DNA from: Nonomuraea sediminis
GTDB lineage: Bacteria; Actinomycetota; Actinomycetes; Streptosporangiales; Streptosporangiaceae
Direction: 5' to 3'
DNA length: 64,000 nt
NCBI RefSeq assembly: GCF_018531495.1
Contig: NZ_JAHDTI010000007.1
Coordinates: 558,001 to 622,000, forward strand
In this document: one piece after another, positions 51,576 to 59,887 of the stretch
Position numbering within the stretch: position 1 is the first letter of the stretch
How the letters are laid out: every line of letters starts with the position of its first letter
The notes under the pieces: generated by a model
What the model was told of the DNA's origin: nothing
Databases searched by the model: none
The model's input: only the letters and a program-made list of their open reading frames with translations
Translations under genes and position numbers: made by a program

Positions 51576-52343
51576 TCCGTTCTCCTCACCGCGAGCGGCA
51601 GCGTAGGAGAGTTCGGATGCGGCAGACCCGTCGAGCCATCGGCTGAGCGCGGTTGCGGCCTCGGTGATGTCGTCGGCGCCCATCCTCCAGCACAGAGCCG
51701 TTCCTCCCTGCTCTCGGAAGGCAGCGCAGTTGTTCGCTAAGTCATCAATGAGCAGCGCGTCATGGAAGGACATGCCGTGTCGACTCAGCCAGGGCCCGAA
51801 GAAGCGGACGATACCTTCGCTCTTGAGTACTGCGACATCGCTTGAACAGATTATGTCGTCGCAGACGAAGGACCACTCGGCCAACGTTGTCGCCGGACGG
51901 TGGCCAGTCGGGCGCCGGGTCTTGCGCACCCGCCTGAAAGTGCCGGCGAAGCAATCCGCGTTGTCGGTGGACACGACGATCGAGGCACGCGTCTTGATCT
52001 CGCGGAGCATCTCGCACAACGGAACGTTGACCCGCATCCGGGCGCAGTCGGCCAGTAACCGGCGCTGGAGGAAGTCGTCGCGGAACCGGCGGTCCAGCTT
52101 GATCCCCATGCCTGCGATCACCTGAGCGGAGGACACCTCACCCTTCATCCAGGCGTGAGCCCGGTCGCCAGTGAAGATCAGCGCGAGGCTCTCCACCAGT
52201 TGCGAGTGAAGTGGATGCCGGTCGTTGTCTCGGATGGACACCCAGAAGGGGTCGCAAGAAAGCACACCGTGCCAATCGACGAATACCACCCTGTCCGGGA
52301 CGGCACTTGCTTCATCGCTTCGATTTCTCCCATTGGCAAGCAT
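51573..52343 (-). CDS. HAD-superfamily hydrolase
   Basis: A 256-residue cytosolic HAD protein. VFVDWHGVLS is motif I (nucleophile D, with W-H-G instead of the common x-D-G), IVVSTDNAD is motif II, the lysine lies in VAVLKSEGIVRFFG, and ALLIDDLANNCAAFREQG is motif IV. The cap is inserted between motifs I and II. It starts 13 bp after a hypothetical gene in the same direction. The substrate is unknown; the neighbouring inositol-phosphatase-like gene is on the other strand. Confidence 0.78.
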   Translation of the reverse strand: MLANGRNRSDEASAVPDRVVFVDWHGVLSCDPFWVSIRDNDRHPLHSQLVESLALIFTGDRAHAWMKGEVSSAQVIAGMGIKLDRRFRDDFLQRRLLADCARMRVNVPLCEMLREIKTRASIVVSTDNADCFAGTFRRVRKTRRPTGHRPATTLAEWSFVCDDIICSSDVAVLKSEGIVRFFGPWLSRHGMSFHDALLIDDLANNCAAFREQGGTALCWRMGADDITEAATALSRWLDGSAASELSYAAARGEENG

Positions 52344-52356
52344 GTTGCTGGGGGCC

Positions 52357-52770
52357 TCAGTGAGCCTGAACGCCGTGCGCTTGAAGCCGAGAGATGATCA
52401 GCTCTCGGAGCTCGCGTTCTTGCGTGGCTGTGTCATGACGCCCTGTGCCATCAGCGGCTGCGGCCCAGCGTTCGAGGACATCGATCGTGAGAAGCCACTG
52501 GGCGATCGTGAGTTTGGGTTTCACGATCTCGTCCGGCGGCGGCCACTCACCGGAGCCGGGAACGCCGGGTGTCCAGTGGGCGATCTGATCCCAACCGGCC
52601 CTTCGGATGCTGCGCGCGAGGTCGGCCCGTCGGCGATCACCGTTCACTGTCTCAACGCTGGCGTCATTGTCCATGGATGCGTCGATGAGCCCCCACTGGC
52701 GGAGAGGCATCGCGATGATCAGGCCAACACTCATGCGAGGCATGCTGCCGAGATCACGAAGGGTGGTCAA
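52357..52770 (-). CDS. Hypothetical protein (137 aa)
   Basis: A soluble protein with SVGLIIAMPLRQWGLIDASM, RRADLARSIRRAGWDQIAHW and KPKLTIAQWLLTIDVLERWA. The TTG at 52770 is uncertain; an ATG at 52743 is also possible. It lies between a truncated gene upstream and the HAD gene downstream with gaps under 15 bp, so it probably shares their transcript. Not recognised. Confidence 0.55.
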   Translation of the reverse strand: MTTLRDLGSMPRMSVGLIIAMPLRQWGLIDASMDNDASVETVNGDRRRADLARSIRRAGWDQIAHWTPGVPGSGEWPPPDEIVKPKLTIAQWLLTIDVLERWAAAADGTGRHDTATQERELRELIISRLQAHGVQAH

Positions 52771-52775
52771 GGTGA

Positions 52776-53057
52776 TCAGTAGGCGCCGGGTATGGCGGCG
52801 CCGAGAATGGGGCGGCGAAGGTGCTCTGGGGTGATCACGACGCCGGTGATCCGGCTGGCGATTGCCAGGGCGGCCGGGATGGCGTTGTCGATGCGGTCGT
52901 CGGCGGCTGGATCAATACCCAGCTCACGAAGGTAGCGATTGAGCCGGTCAGGATCCGTGCCACGCCTCTCGATGGGGAAGGTCGGGTCGATGTCGTTGAG
53001 ATATTCCCCGTCGACGGCGTAGGCGAGGCAGTGCCGAGCGGCGTAGTCATGTCGCAT
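52776..53057 (-). pseudogene. C-terminal fragment of a DUF6461-like gene
   Basis: The minus-strand frame reads CLAYAVDGEYLNDIDPTFPI, RGTDPDRLNRYLRELG and LAIASRITGVVITPEHLRRP, ending at 52776. This resembles the C-terminal half of DUF6461 proteins (Y-x-V-D-G ... D-P-x-x-P ... G-S-D-P-x-x-L). The N-terminal half is missing; at about 53057 the sequence passes directly into a truncated gene on the other strand. Confidence 0.5.
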
Positions 53058-53582
53058 CACCGCCACTGCCTGCCCGCCGTCGCGTTCTCGTCGGCCTATC
53101 CAGCGTCCGAGCTCTTCGACAACGCCAAGGAGATCAGCGCGGCCGGCCTTTCCCTCAACGTGCTGTGCCAGAGCTACCCGGATCACCAGCTCAAGCGGCT
53201 GCTGGACAGCGGTACCCGGATTCGGTGTCTCTTTCTCGACCCCAACGGGAGCGGCATCCGAGCCCGCGAAGCCGAAGAGCTGTACACCGACGGGACGCTG
53301 ACCACGCTGACCGCCCTCAACATTACGATGCTGACCAAGCTGCGCGATCGACTCGCGCCCGACTCCGCCGAACGGTTGGAGCTGCACGTCTACGACGAGA
53401 CGATCCGCTTCAACATCCTGATCATCGATGGGGCCAAGTGCGTGGTCCAGCCCTACCTTCCGCAGGCACGCGGAGTCGACTCCCCGACATTCGTGATCAC
53501 TGATAACACCGCGTCCGACGGGCTGTTTCCCGTCTTCGACCAGGTGTTCACCGATATGTGGAAGCGGAGCAAGCCTGTATGA
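53049..53582 (+). CDS. DUF5919-domain protein, N-terminally truncated
   Basis: The frame encodes FDNAKEISAAGLSLNVLCQS, RIRCLFLDPNGSGIRAREAE, LNITMLTKLRDRLAPD and IRFNILIIDGAKCVVQPYLP, the DUF5919 domain normally found behind an XRE helix-turn-helix. Here the DNA-binding half is absent: the family sequence begins only at about 53052, at the joint with the minus-strand fragment. An ATG at 53049 could allow translation of 177 residues. Its stop overlaps the phosphatase start (ATGA). Confidence 0.65.
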   Translation: MSHHRHCLPAVAFSSAYPASELFDNAKEISAAGLSLNVLCQSYPDHQLKRLLDSGTRIRCLFLDPNGSGIRAREAEELYTDGTLTTLTALNITMLTKLRDRLAPDSAERLELHVYDETIRFNILIIDGAKCVVQPYLPQARGVDSPTFVITDNTASDGLFPVFDQVFTDMWKRSKPV

Positions 53583-54385
53583 CGCTCGATACTCGGTCCC
53601 TTCTACCCATCGCCGAGCACGCTGTCACCATCGCCACCGAGATCATCAGAACCAAGCTGCCCGGCATCATCACGGCCAAAGGTGATCGCGACATGGCCAC
53701 CGAAGTGGACTACGCCGTCGAGGAAGCCGTCCGCGACTTCCTCGCCCGCGAGACCCCCGAGATCGGATTCCTCGGAGAAGAGGAAGGCGTCAGCAGTGTG
53801 GGGGACGGTCTCATGTGGGCCCTCGACCCGCTGGACGGCACCGCAAACTTCCTGCACGGAATCCCGCTGTGTGGTGTCTCGTTGGGGTTGGTCGATGATG
53901 ACAGGCCCACGCTCGGGGTGATCGAGTTGCCGTTCCTGGCGACTCGCTACACCTGCGCCCAGGACCACGGCGCCAAGATCGACGGCAGGACGATCCGGGC
54001 TAGCGACACCGAGGACCTGGACGCCGCAATCGTTGCCATCGGCGACTACGCGGTGGGCAACGATGCCGAGACCCGCAACCGGCCTCGTCTTGCCCTCACG
54101 CAAGAGCTTGCCGCCCGCGTTCAGCGCGTCAGGATGTTCGGATCGGCCGCCATCGATCTCGCATGGGTTGCCGACAGCAAGGTCGACGCCAGCATCATGC
54201 TGGCCAACAATCCTTGGGACACCGCCGCCGGGGTGCTCATCGCGCGCGAGGCCGGAGCGACCGTAGTCGACATGGATGGCAGCCCACACACCATGAACTC
54301 ACGAGCCACCATCGCCGCTGGCCCCAAGCTCATCGCCGACCTCGTCGAACTCATCGCCGAAGCCCAGAAGACCGCAAAGTCATAG
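53579..54385 (+). CDS. Inositol-monophosphatase-family protein
   Basis: A 268-residue Mg-dependent sugar or inositol phosphatase: the first metal ligand in GFLGEEEG, the signature WALDPLDGTANFLHG (about residues 82-96) and the last metal motif NPWDTAAGVLIAREAG. TEVDYAVEEAVRDFL is the family N-terminal helix. It begins in an ATGA overlap with the DUF5919 gene, so it is translationally coupled. The substrate may be inositol-1-phosphate, histidinol phosphate or a nucleotide; the sequence alone does not decide. Confidence 0.92.
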   Translation: MTLDTRSLLPIAEHAVTIATEIIRTKLPGIITAKGDRDMATEVDYAVEEAVRDFLARETPEIGFLGEEEGVSSVGDGLMWALDPLDGTANFLHGIPLCGVSLGLVDDDRPTLGVIELPFLATRYTCAQDHGAKIDGRTIRASDTEDLDAAIVAIGDYAVGNDAETRNRPRLALTQELAARVQRVRMFGSAAIDLAWVADSKVDASIMLANNPWDTAAGVLIAREAGATVVDMDGSPHTMNSRATIAAGPKLIADLVELIAEAQKTAKS

Positions 54386-54409
54386 CGTGTACTGCCGAAT
54401 TGTTCTTAT

Positions 54410-54540
54410 AGGTATCAAGAGCGGCGCTGCGCGCCGCCATGCGGCCCGAGCGCGGCCACACGCTGCGCGTGCGGCCTGGGGGCCGTTCTCGCGCGCGCCC
54501 GCCACTCGGGCCGCAGTCAATAGGAAGGGCCAGCCTGCTA
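54410..54540. terminator. GC-rich hairpin cluster between convergent genes
   Basis: Between the convergent phosphatase and hydrolase genes lie stacked inverted repeats such as GCGGCG-CTGCG-CGCCGC (54420-54436) and GCGGCC-type repeats. They could terminate both genes; no single canonical terminator stands out. Confidence 0.35.
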
Positions 54541-54545
54541 CAACG

Positions 54546-55274
54546 TCATGACATGATTCCGCGGGCAGCTCTCGCAAGGATCGCAGCAACACGTTGACCA
54601 GCCTTTATCGCGTGCCCGCCCGCAGCCGGAATGCACCGCCTGAGGTTGGGGTCGTACTGCGTCATCACGATGCCCGCGTGATTCGTCTCCAGCTCATGCA
54701 GATGCACCGGCCAAGCGTGGTCGCGCAGCACCCCGGCGAACTCGCGTGAGTGCTCCACGTCCACCAGCTCGTCATTAACCCCATGCATGAGCCAGAAAGG
54801 AATGGGATCCAGATCTCCGTTCACCACGGCTTCGAGCGGCACCCTCGCGGAAGTGGGAGTCGGCCGACCATAGCCTGTGGCCAAGCACGCCACTGCCGAA
54901 GGCCGCCAGCCATCGGCGGCCGAGACGTCCACGGCGATCCCTGACGCCGCCTGAGCCCCCCGCGACCAACCTGCCAGAAGCACGCGATGTGGATCTCCAC
55001 AGAACGCTTGAGCCCGTGCCCGCAAGAAGGCGATCGACGCCAGCAGATGAGCACGTCCTCCATCCGGAGCGTCAGAGCGCCAATCGGGCACGAACACCAC
55101 GACGCCAAGCTCCGCAGTGGCTCGTGCCAAAGGCTCCAGAACGGTCCGCTCGTCGGGGCCGCTTCCGTGCCAGAGCAGCATCACCGGATCCGACTCCGCG
55201 TTCGCACGGCGGTAGACATCCAACAACTTGCCCGTAGCGTCGTAAACAATGCCGCGCTCGACGTGAAGAGTCAC
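54546..55274 (-). CDS. Alpha/beta hydrolase
   Basis: A 242-residue cytosolic alpha/beta hydrolase: VMLLWHGSGPDERT as the oxyanion region, VLLAGWSRGAQAASG with nucleophile serine, WLMHGVNDELVD with the acid, and HELETNHAGIVM with the histidine. The GTG at 55274 is chosen because GGAGG lies 5 bases upstream; upstream frames run into a large palindrome. It resembles dienelactone-hydrolase or prolyl-oligopeptidase-type esterases. The substrate is unknown. Confidence 0.82.
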   Translation of the reverse strand: MTLHVERGIVYDATGKLLDVYRRANAESDPVMLLWHGSGPDERTVLEPLARATAELGVVVFVPDWRSDAPDGGRAHLLASIAFLRARAQAFCGDPHRVLLAGWSRGAQAASGIAVDVSAADGWRPSAVACLATGYGRPTPTSARVPLEAVVNGDLDPIPFWLMHGVNDELVDVEHSREFAGVLRDHAWPVHLHELETNHAGIVMTQYDPNLRRCIPAAGGHAIKAGQRVAAILARAARGIMS

Positions 55275-55385
55275 ATTGCCTCCAGAGGACTTTCCGTACT
55301 TCGTGCCTCCGGCGGGGGGCTCCGACTCCGAGATGATCGCCGAGCAGTGCCTGCGACGGAGGCTCATAGGTGGCTGAGGTGGAAG

Positions 55386-55538
55386 CCTGATCATTCCGCC
55401 CGCCATCGACCCGGCACAAGCCGAGCGGGCCAGGGCCACGGGTACCAGATCGTTCGTCCGGTGGGGCGCTCCATCTGGTACCCGTGGCCCTGGCCCGCTT
55501 CCCCTTCGGGCGGGTCGACGGCGGACGGGATGATCAGG
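55386..55538. repeat. 153-bp palindrome with a perfect 26-bp core stem
   Basis: Core arms 55425-55450 and 55473-55498 are perfect 26-bp inverted repeats (part: GGGCCACGGGTACCAGAT) with a 22-nt loop. Outside them the arms continue imperfectly to CCTGATCAT (55386) and ATGATCAGG (55538); the outermost 28 bp match at about 25 positions. It lies 112 bp upstream of the alpha/beta hydrolase start, within its possible leader. Confidence 0.85.
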
Positions 55539-55680
55539 CAGGGCGGGATGCGCGCGTCGCGCGAGAAATACCAGGTCGCGGGCTGATCGCCGGGACATTA
55601 AGAGGGGTGACCAGGGGTCAACCACGGTCGCTCAGACCGGCTTTCTGCCCAGCTCAGCACCTCAGCAGGCCGTGATCGAT

Positions 55681-55725
55681 GCAGTTCCCAAGCTGAGCGC
55701 GGGTTCGATTCCCGTCACCTGCTCT
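55681..55725 (+). tRNA. tRNA-Gly(CCC) 3-prime half (attachment-site-like fragment)
   Basis: The sequence TTCCCAAGCTGA gives the anticodon loop and stem with anticodon CCC. Then CGGGTTCGATTCCCG forms a perfect T-arm, and TCACCTGCTC is the 3-prime acceptor strand. The 5-prime half is missing upstream. Such fragments are left by integrative elements that insert into tRNA 3-prime ends. A second anticodon-arm piece (CTTCCCAAGCTGAC) is at 56403-56416. Confidence 0.7.
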
Positions 55726-55815
55726 CAATGCATGTGGCGCGCGCTTGCCGCACAAGCAAGATCTAGACTGCGCGCGAAATGATCTGTCCCGATACAAGTC
55801 ATACACTCAGACGCT

Positions 55816-56253
55816 ATGGCGATCGACACGTCGGGCGATCTCTGGCGAGGCGAGGATTTCGAGGATCTTGCCGACTTTCTCCGCGAGTACCAGCCGGGCG
55901 GCTACGCCGTCGAGCGGGTGAGCGAGGCAGTGTGCGCTGGATGCGCGGGTAAGAACTTCAACGTCATGGCCGATGACGTTGAAGGGTGCGTACAACGTGT
56001 CTGTGTCGTATGTGGGGATGCCTCGTATGTTGCTGACAGTGCCGACTGTATGGGTGAGGCCGACCTTGATGAGTGTGCCTGCCCGTGTGGGGGCGAGGAG
56101 TTCGCTGTAGCAGTTGGGTTCGCATTCCGTGGTGACGGTGAAGTGCGCTGGATCAGCGTTGGGTTGCGCTGCCTGGAAGACGGAAGTCTGGGCGTGTATG
56201 CAGACTGGAAGATCGACTACAGTCCCACGGCTCACCTGTTGGAACTGAGTTGA
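55816..56253 (+). CDS. Cysteine-rich hypothetical protein (145 aa)
   Basis: A soluble protein with several cysteine pairs: VCAGCAGKNF, CVVCGDASY, CACPCGGEEF, arranged like zinc ribbons around residues 38-100, and a C-terminal strand-rich part VRWISVGLRCLEDGSLGVYA. It lies between two tRNA fragments, so it may be cargo of an integrated element. Family not recognised. Codon use is lower in GC than most neighbours. Confidence 0.65.
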   Translation: MAIDTSGDLWRGEDFEDLADFLREYQPGGYAVERVSEAVCAGCAGKNFNVMADDVEGCVQRVCVVCGDASYVADSADCMGEADLDECACPCGGEEFAVAVGFAFRGDGEVRWISVGLRCLEDGSLGVYADWKIDYSPTAHLLELS

Positions 56254-56716
56254 CGTACCGCTCAACTACAGCCTCATCGATAGGGGACTGTGGCGTGCCC
56301 GTTCCCCCGGTGATCAGCGGGGAGTCACGGGAACTCATGGTCACTCGACCGGCATATGCCCAGGTCAGCGCTTCTCCTGTTCAGAGGCCATGATCTCGAA
56401 AGACTTCCCAAGCTGACAGTGCACGTAGGCCGCTGCTACCACCTCAGGTGGCGACCTTCACGCGCGTGGAGTCCTGGCAGCTCAAGTGATCGGGGAGCGG
56501 TTCAACTCGCCCCTGCGACACCAACAGGTCATGGTCGCACCGACGGGATCTGAAACCGTCAGTTGTGTTTGGGGAGTGCTCTCTAGATCATCTCGCTGGT
56601 GGGGACAGTGTAGGGCGGGCAAACCAAGATCCGGGACATTTGCGGGACGCCATCGATTCGGCCTTGCCCGCGACCAGGCTGCATCCAGCTCGGAGGTGGC
56701 TGTTCACTGCGGTCAT
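56254..56716. other. No gene seen; tRNA-Gly anticodon-arm repeat
   Basis: No credible coding sequence. The only clear signal is CTTCCCAAGCTGAC at 56403-56416, repeating the anticodon arm of the tRNA-Gly fragment at 55681 without its T-arm. Confidence 0.4.
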
Positions 56717-56760
56717 CCACTTCTAATCCGACGGTCGCAGGTTCGAATCCTGCAGGGCGC
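56717..56760 (+). tRNA. tRNA-Arg(TCT) 3-prime half (attachment-site-like fragment)
   Basis: ACTTCTAATCC gives an anticodon loop with TCT; GCAGGTTCGAATCCTGC (56737-56753) is a perfect T-arm, followed by AGGGCGC as the acceptor strand. No 5-prime half (expected to begin GCGCCCT) is present upstream. This is the second tRNA 3-prime fragment within 1.1 kb and suggests tandem or nested integration events. Confidence 0.7.
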
Positions 56761-56913
56761 GCTTTGATCATGGTCTGACCTGCGGGTATGCGGGATCGGA
56801 TGCGTTCTAGAATTTTCGTCTAGCGGTTGCGTGCTCCCTACGTGCTCGCGTGCACGAACCCCGCACACGCCATGATCCATTCGCTGTCTCCAGCCTTGCG
56901 GGAAGAGCGGCGG

Positions 56914-56939
56914 CGCCGCCTCGCCGCGAAGAGGCGGCG
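56914..56939. terminator. GC-rich hairpin
   Basis: Perfect 9-bp stem CGCCGCCTC / GAGGCGGCG with an 8-nt loop. No gene directly upstream on either strand is convincing; the rest of 56761-57265 holds nothing I can support. Confidence 0.45.
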
Positions 56940-57265
56940 ATCACGGGGCCGGATGCTTAATCCGACTGTCAGCCTCGTATCGAGATGAGTTTTCCGGGCG
57001 CGGCCTGGTCTTCCTTGCCGAACAGCAGGGCCGCGCCAGGCGGACCACGCCGGGAGAACGCGGAGATGCCTCATGATCGGTGAGACGGGCACCTTGTGGA
57101 CCGTCTCATCGAACTTGAGGCACCGCAGGCCAGAGGCGCTCCATGCCTCAGATTGAACGAGACGGAACAGAGGGGGTCCGCCGTTGCCGCAGCGAACCCC
57201 GCTCCAAGCAGCACGCCCGTGTTACGAGCACGGTCCCCGTAGACGGGCAGGCTCTGGTCAGCCGC

Positions 57266-58275
57266 TCACCAGTGGCACGTGGCACGGGCCGCGGATGCGG
57301 TCACGGTGTGGGTGTCATTGGCCTGATGGGGTTGGTTGGCCAAGATGAGGGTCAGCCGTCCGGGCCCGGGGACCGGCCAGGTGCCCAAGGTGACCCAGCT
57401 GCCGCGGTGGGCTGTCTGGTCGATGGTGACGGGTCCGGCCAGGTGCGGCGGGGTGGTGTTGTCGTCGTCGAGGTAGTAGTAGGCGGTGCCGGCCGAACGT
57501 CGGTCGTCGGCGATGAAGGCCTCGATGGTGCATCGCGCCTCGGGCCGGGTGTCGAAGTACCAGTTGACCAGTTGAGTGGCGTGGCCCAGTTCGGAGCCCA
57601 CCTGCATGAACAGGGCGGTGCCGGTGCAGCCGTCCTTTGTCCAGCCTCCACCGGCCGGTCTCCAGCCGGGGTCGGCGTAGGACCATTCCTTCCGGCAGCC
57701 GATGCCGTGTACCGCGCTCCAGCGCACGGCCCCGCCGCCGGCCTCGTCAGGCGGGGCGGTGGCGGGGCGTGCGGCCGGGTCTACCGAGGTGGTGCCGTGG
57801 GCCGGCGGCGTCGAGAGGGATAAGGCGGACGCGGAGGAGGGGTTGCGTCCCGAGGTGGCAGCGGCGGTCGGATCGTGCAACAGCTGCCACAGTCCGAAAA
57901 TGACGGCAGCAACAGCTCCTGTGGTCCCGGCGGCGATCGCGACGGCCTTGTGTCGCCCGCGCCGTCTGGGCGACCGGCGCCGGGCGGATGACTCGGCCGC
58001 GCCGGTGAGCTCGGCCGCTCCGGCCGGTGCCGACGGCGGGGTTGCAGGCTCGGTTGTCTCGGCGTCGGCAGGCTGCCCGCCCGGCTGTGCGGCGCGCTCG
58101 GGCTGGGCGGTGTGGATACGGTTGCGGCACTGCACCCACGGCCGCGGATCTTCGTCCAGCGCCGTGACCAGAGCGCGGACCTGGTCGGCCGCGGGCAGCC
58201 GGATGCCGTTGAGCAGATCACCGATCGTCGGCTTGGAGATGTGCGTTTGGCCGCCAAAGCGCGTAGCGACACCTC
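57266..58275 (-). pseudogene. XRE-type membrane regulator, N-terminally truncated
   Basis: From the joint at about 58263 the minus strand gives VSLRALAAK in one frame and, after a one-base shift, HISKPTIGDLLNGIRLPAAD and QVRALVTALDEDPRPW, the second half of an XRE helix-turn-helix. Then follow a proline-rich linker, a basic stretch SARRRSPRRRGRHK, a membrane helix AVAIAAGTTGAVAAVIFGLW, and an extracytoplasmic beta domain (GTAYYYLDDDNT, WVTLGTWPVPGPGRLTLILA) like golvesin-type carbohydrate-binding domains. The start and first HTH helices are lost. It may still be translated from an internal start. Confidence 0.6.
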
Positions 58276-58598
58276 TTGACGGACGGGTGGACGAACTGCG
58301 TGAGCGGGTCAACGCCGGCGACGGACACGCCACCAGGCGGCTGGTCGCGCTGCTGGCCGAGCAGGGTCGGGTGGATGAACTGCGTGAGTGGGCCAAGGCC
58401 GGCGACCTGTACGCCGTCAGGCGGCTGGTCGAGCTGCTGACCAAGCACGGCCGGGTGGAGGAGGCCCTGGCGATCCTGCGCGAGCGGGCCAACGCAGACG
58501 ACTGGTACGCCGCCGGGCGGCTGGTCGAGCTGCTGGCCGAGCACGGCCGGGTGGACGAGGCCGAGCGGATCCGCCGCTATGGATTGGCCGCTGATTGA
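58264..58598 (+). pseudogene. TPR-like repeat protein, N-terminally truncated
   Basis: Starts in frame at the same joint: GRVDELRERVNAGDGHATRR, LVALLAEQ, then GRVDELREWAKAGDLYAVRR and GRVEEALAILRERANADDWY, each with LVxLLxxH. The repeat is 28-31 residues (about 84-93 bp) and recurs about three and a half times. It ends RRYGLAAD at 58598. Actinomycetes have large proteins of this type, often behind an N-terminal NB-ARC or protease domain that is missing here. Confidence 0.65.
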
Positions 58599-58704
58599 CG
58601 GTCGCATCGAAGCCGCGCGATTCTGCATGTTTACCCGACAGGATCAGGGTTCTGAGTTGTCGGCGCTACTTGGCGGCTGGGGACGCCTTCGGGTGCAGGA
58701 CGCC

Positions 58705-58839
58705 GTGTCAATAAGCGCTGCCGCCGCGACACGCTGACCAGGGGTTACGGCTAGCGCCGCGGCGGCCGCGAAGGCCTCGCCGGCGCGCGAACTCGGCGCC
58801 GCCATACCATCGTTCACCTGGGGAGACGCTTATTGACAC
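58705..58839. mobile_element. 135-bp MITE-like element
   Basis: Perfect 13-bp inverted repeats GTGTCAATAAGCG (58705-58717) and CGCTTATTGACAC (58827-58839) enclose a 109-bp GC-rich non-coding core. The size and ends suit a miniature inverted-repeat element mobilised by a transposase elsewhere. Confidence 0.65.
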
Positions 58840-58962
58840 AGGCGGTTGGCCGGCGGCCGGTTCTTAAGACTTCCGGTCTGGCGTACGCGGGGTGCCGTTA
58901 ACCAACGTGACACCAGCCGCCATATAGGCCCTGAGATGCGAAATCAGCCTCCCGGTCCCAGC

Positions 58963-59125
58963 TCAGCTCGCATCGTTGGCTGTACGACGGGAGGTCGCCC
59001 CGCTCGCGAGCTCGGGTACGTATCTGTAGATCGTGGAGCGGCTGACGCCGAGCAGGCGGGCGATGGAGGAGACGGTGTTCTCCGGCCGGGTGAGCAGGTC
59101 GCGGGCGTCCTTGGCCCGCGAACGC
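58963..59125 (-). pseudogene. Resolvase C-terminal HTH fragment
   Basis: The minus strand reads ARDLLTRPENTVSSIARLLG then VSRSTIYRYVPEL, the HTH_7 domain that ends Tn3-type serine resolvases, and stops at 58963. The catalytic domain is absent. It lies 124 bp from the MITE-like element. Confidence 0.7.
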
Positions 59126-59251
59126 GATCACGGGGTTGAGGAACCGGCGGACAGCCGTTGGCGCTTTCCTCAACTCCGGTACGGCCCCGGGCGTCTCTGG
59201 TCACCGGAAGCGCGACGCGCAGGCGTCACCGGGCGTACGCCTGCGACCAGG

Positions 59252-59887
59252 TCAAGGTTGCGCGTGCCGATCGAGACCGAGCGTGGCGATGAGGTCTTCA
59301 TGGAGCTGGAACCAGACGCGATGGCAGGAGTCGACGTCGGTGCGGTCCACCCAGGCGCTTTCCCCGGCTCGGGCGCGCGCCAGGGCTGCGACGAATCGGG
59401 TGTCGTAACCACCCAACCGTGCCAGGACGCTCCCGAGCCGGTCGGCCAGCGGCGTGAGCGCGCGGGAGATGTCGGCGAGCTCGTGGAAGACCCTGGCGTC
59501 CCAGGCGGGATCGCAGTGGTCGTTGGCGGCGAGCCGGTCGCCGGCGGTGGGCCGGAGTTGCCAGTCGGTACAGGCCCGTAGCAGGAGGGCGTTCAGCGGG
59601 AGGAACTCGCGGTAGACGTCAAGGACCTCGTCGGCGCCACCGACGCGTGCGAGCTCGGCCGCGAGCTGGCGCTCGTTCTCGGCTCGTCCCGGTTCGGTCA
59701 GCGACCAGCCCCCGGTGCCTGCGAAGGCGGCGTGCCCGACCCAACCGCGCGCCTCGGCGTCGCGCAGCAGCTCCTCGGTCTGGGCCGCGTCGAGCCCGTA
59801 CCGCTGCGCGATCACCGGGGTGTCCGCGAACCCGAGGATGCGCACCGCGTGCAGGGCCAGCAGGCCGAACGGAGAGTCGCGCGTCAC
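59252..59887 (-). CDS. Hypothetical protein (211 aa), wHTH-like N-terminus
   Basis: A 211-residue soluble protein starting with GTG in a GTGA overlap with the gene upstream. Residues 1-75 (LLALHAVRILGFADTPVIAQ, AAQTEELLRDAEARGWV, GGWSLTEPGRAE) read as a winged helix. The rest is helical with RACTDWQLRPTAGDRLAAND and VWFQLHEDLIATLGLDRHAQ. This organisation is known in actinomycete proteins encoded beside PEP-synthase-like genes, but I know of no defined function. Confidence 0.72.
   Translation of the reverse strand: MTRDSPFGLLALHAVRILGFADTPVIAQRYGLDAAQTEELLRDAEARGWVGHAAFAGTGGWSLTEPGRAENERQLAAELARVGGADEVLDVYREFLPLNALLLRACTDWQLRPTAGDRLAANDHCDPAWDARVFHELADISRALTPLADRLGSVLARLGGYDTRFVAALARARAGESAWVDRTDVDSCHRVWFQLHEDLIATLGLDRHAQP

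Noticed and set aside
56486..56767. Open frame ending in RRSQVRILQGA
   Set aside because: This peptide is the common artefact of translating a tRNA 3-prime end; the DNA is the tRNA-Arg fragment.
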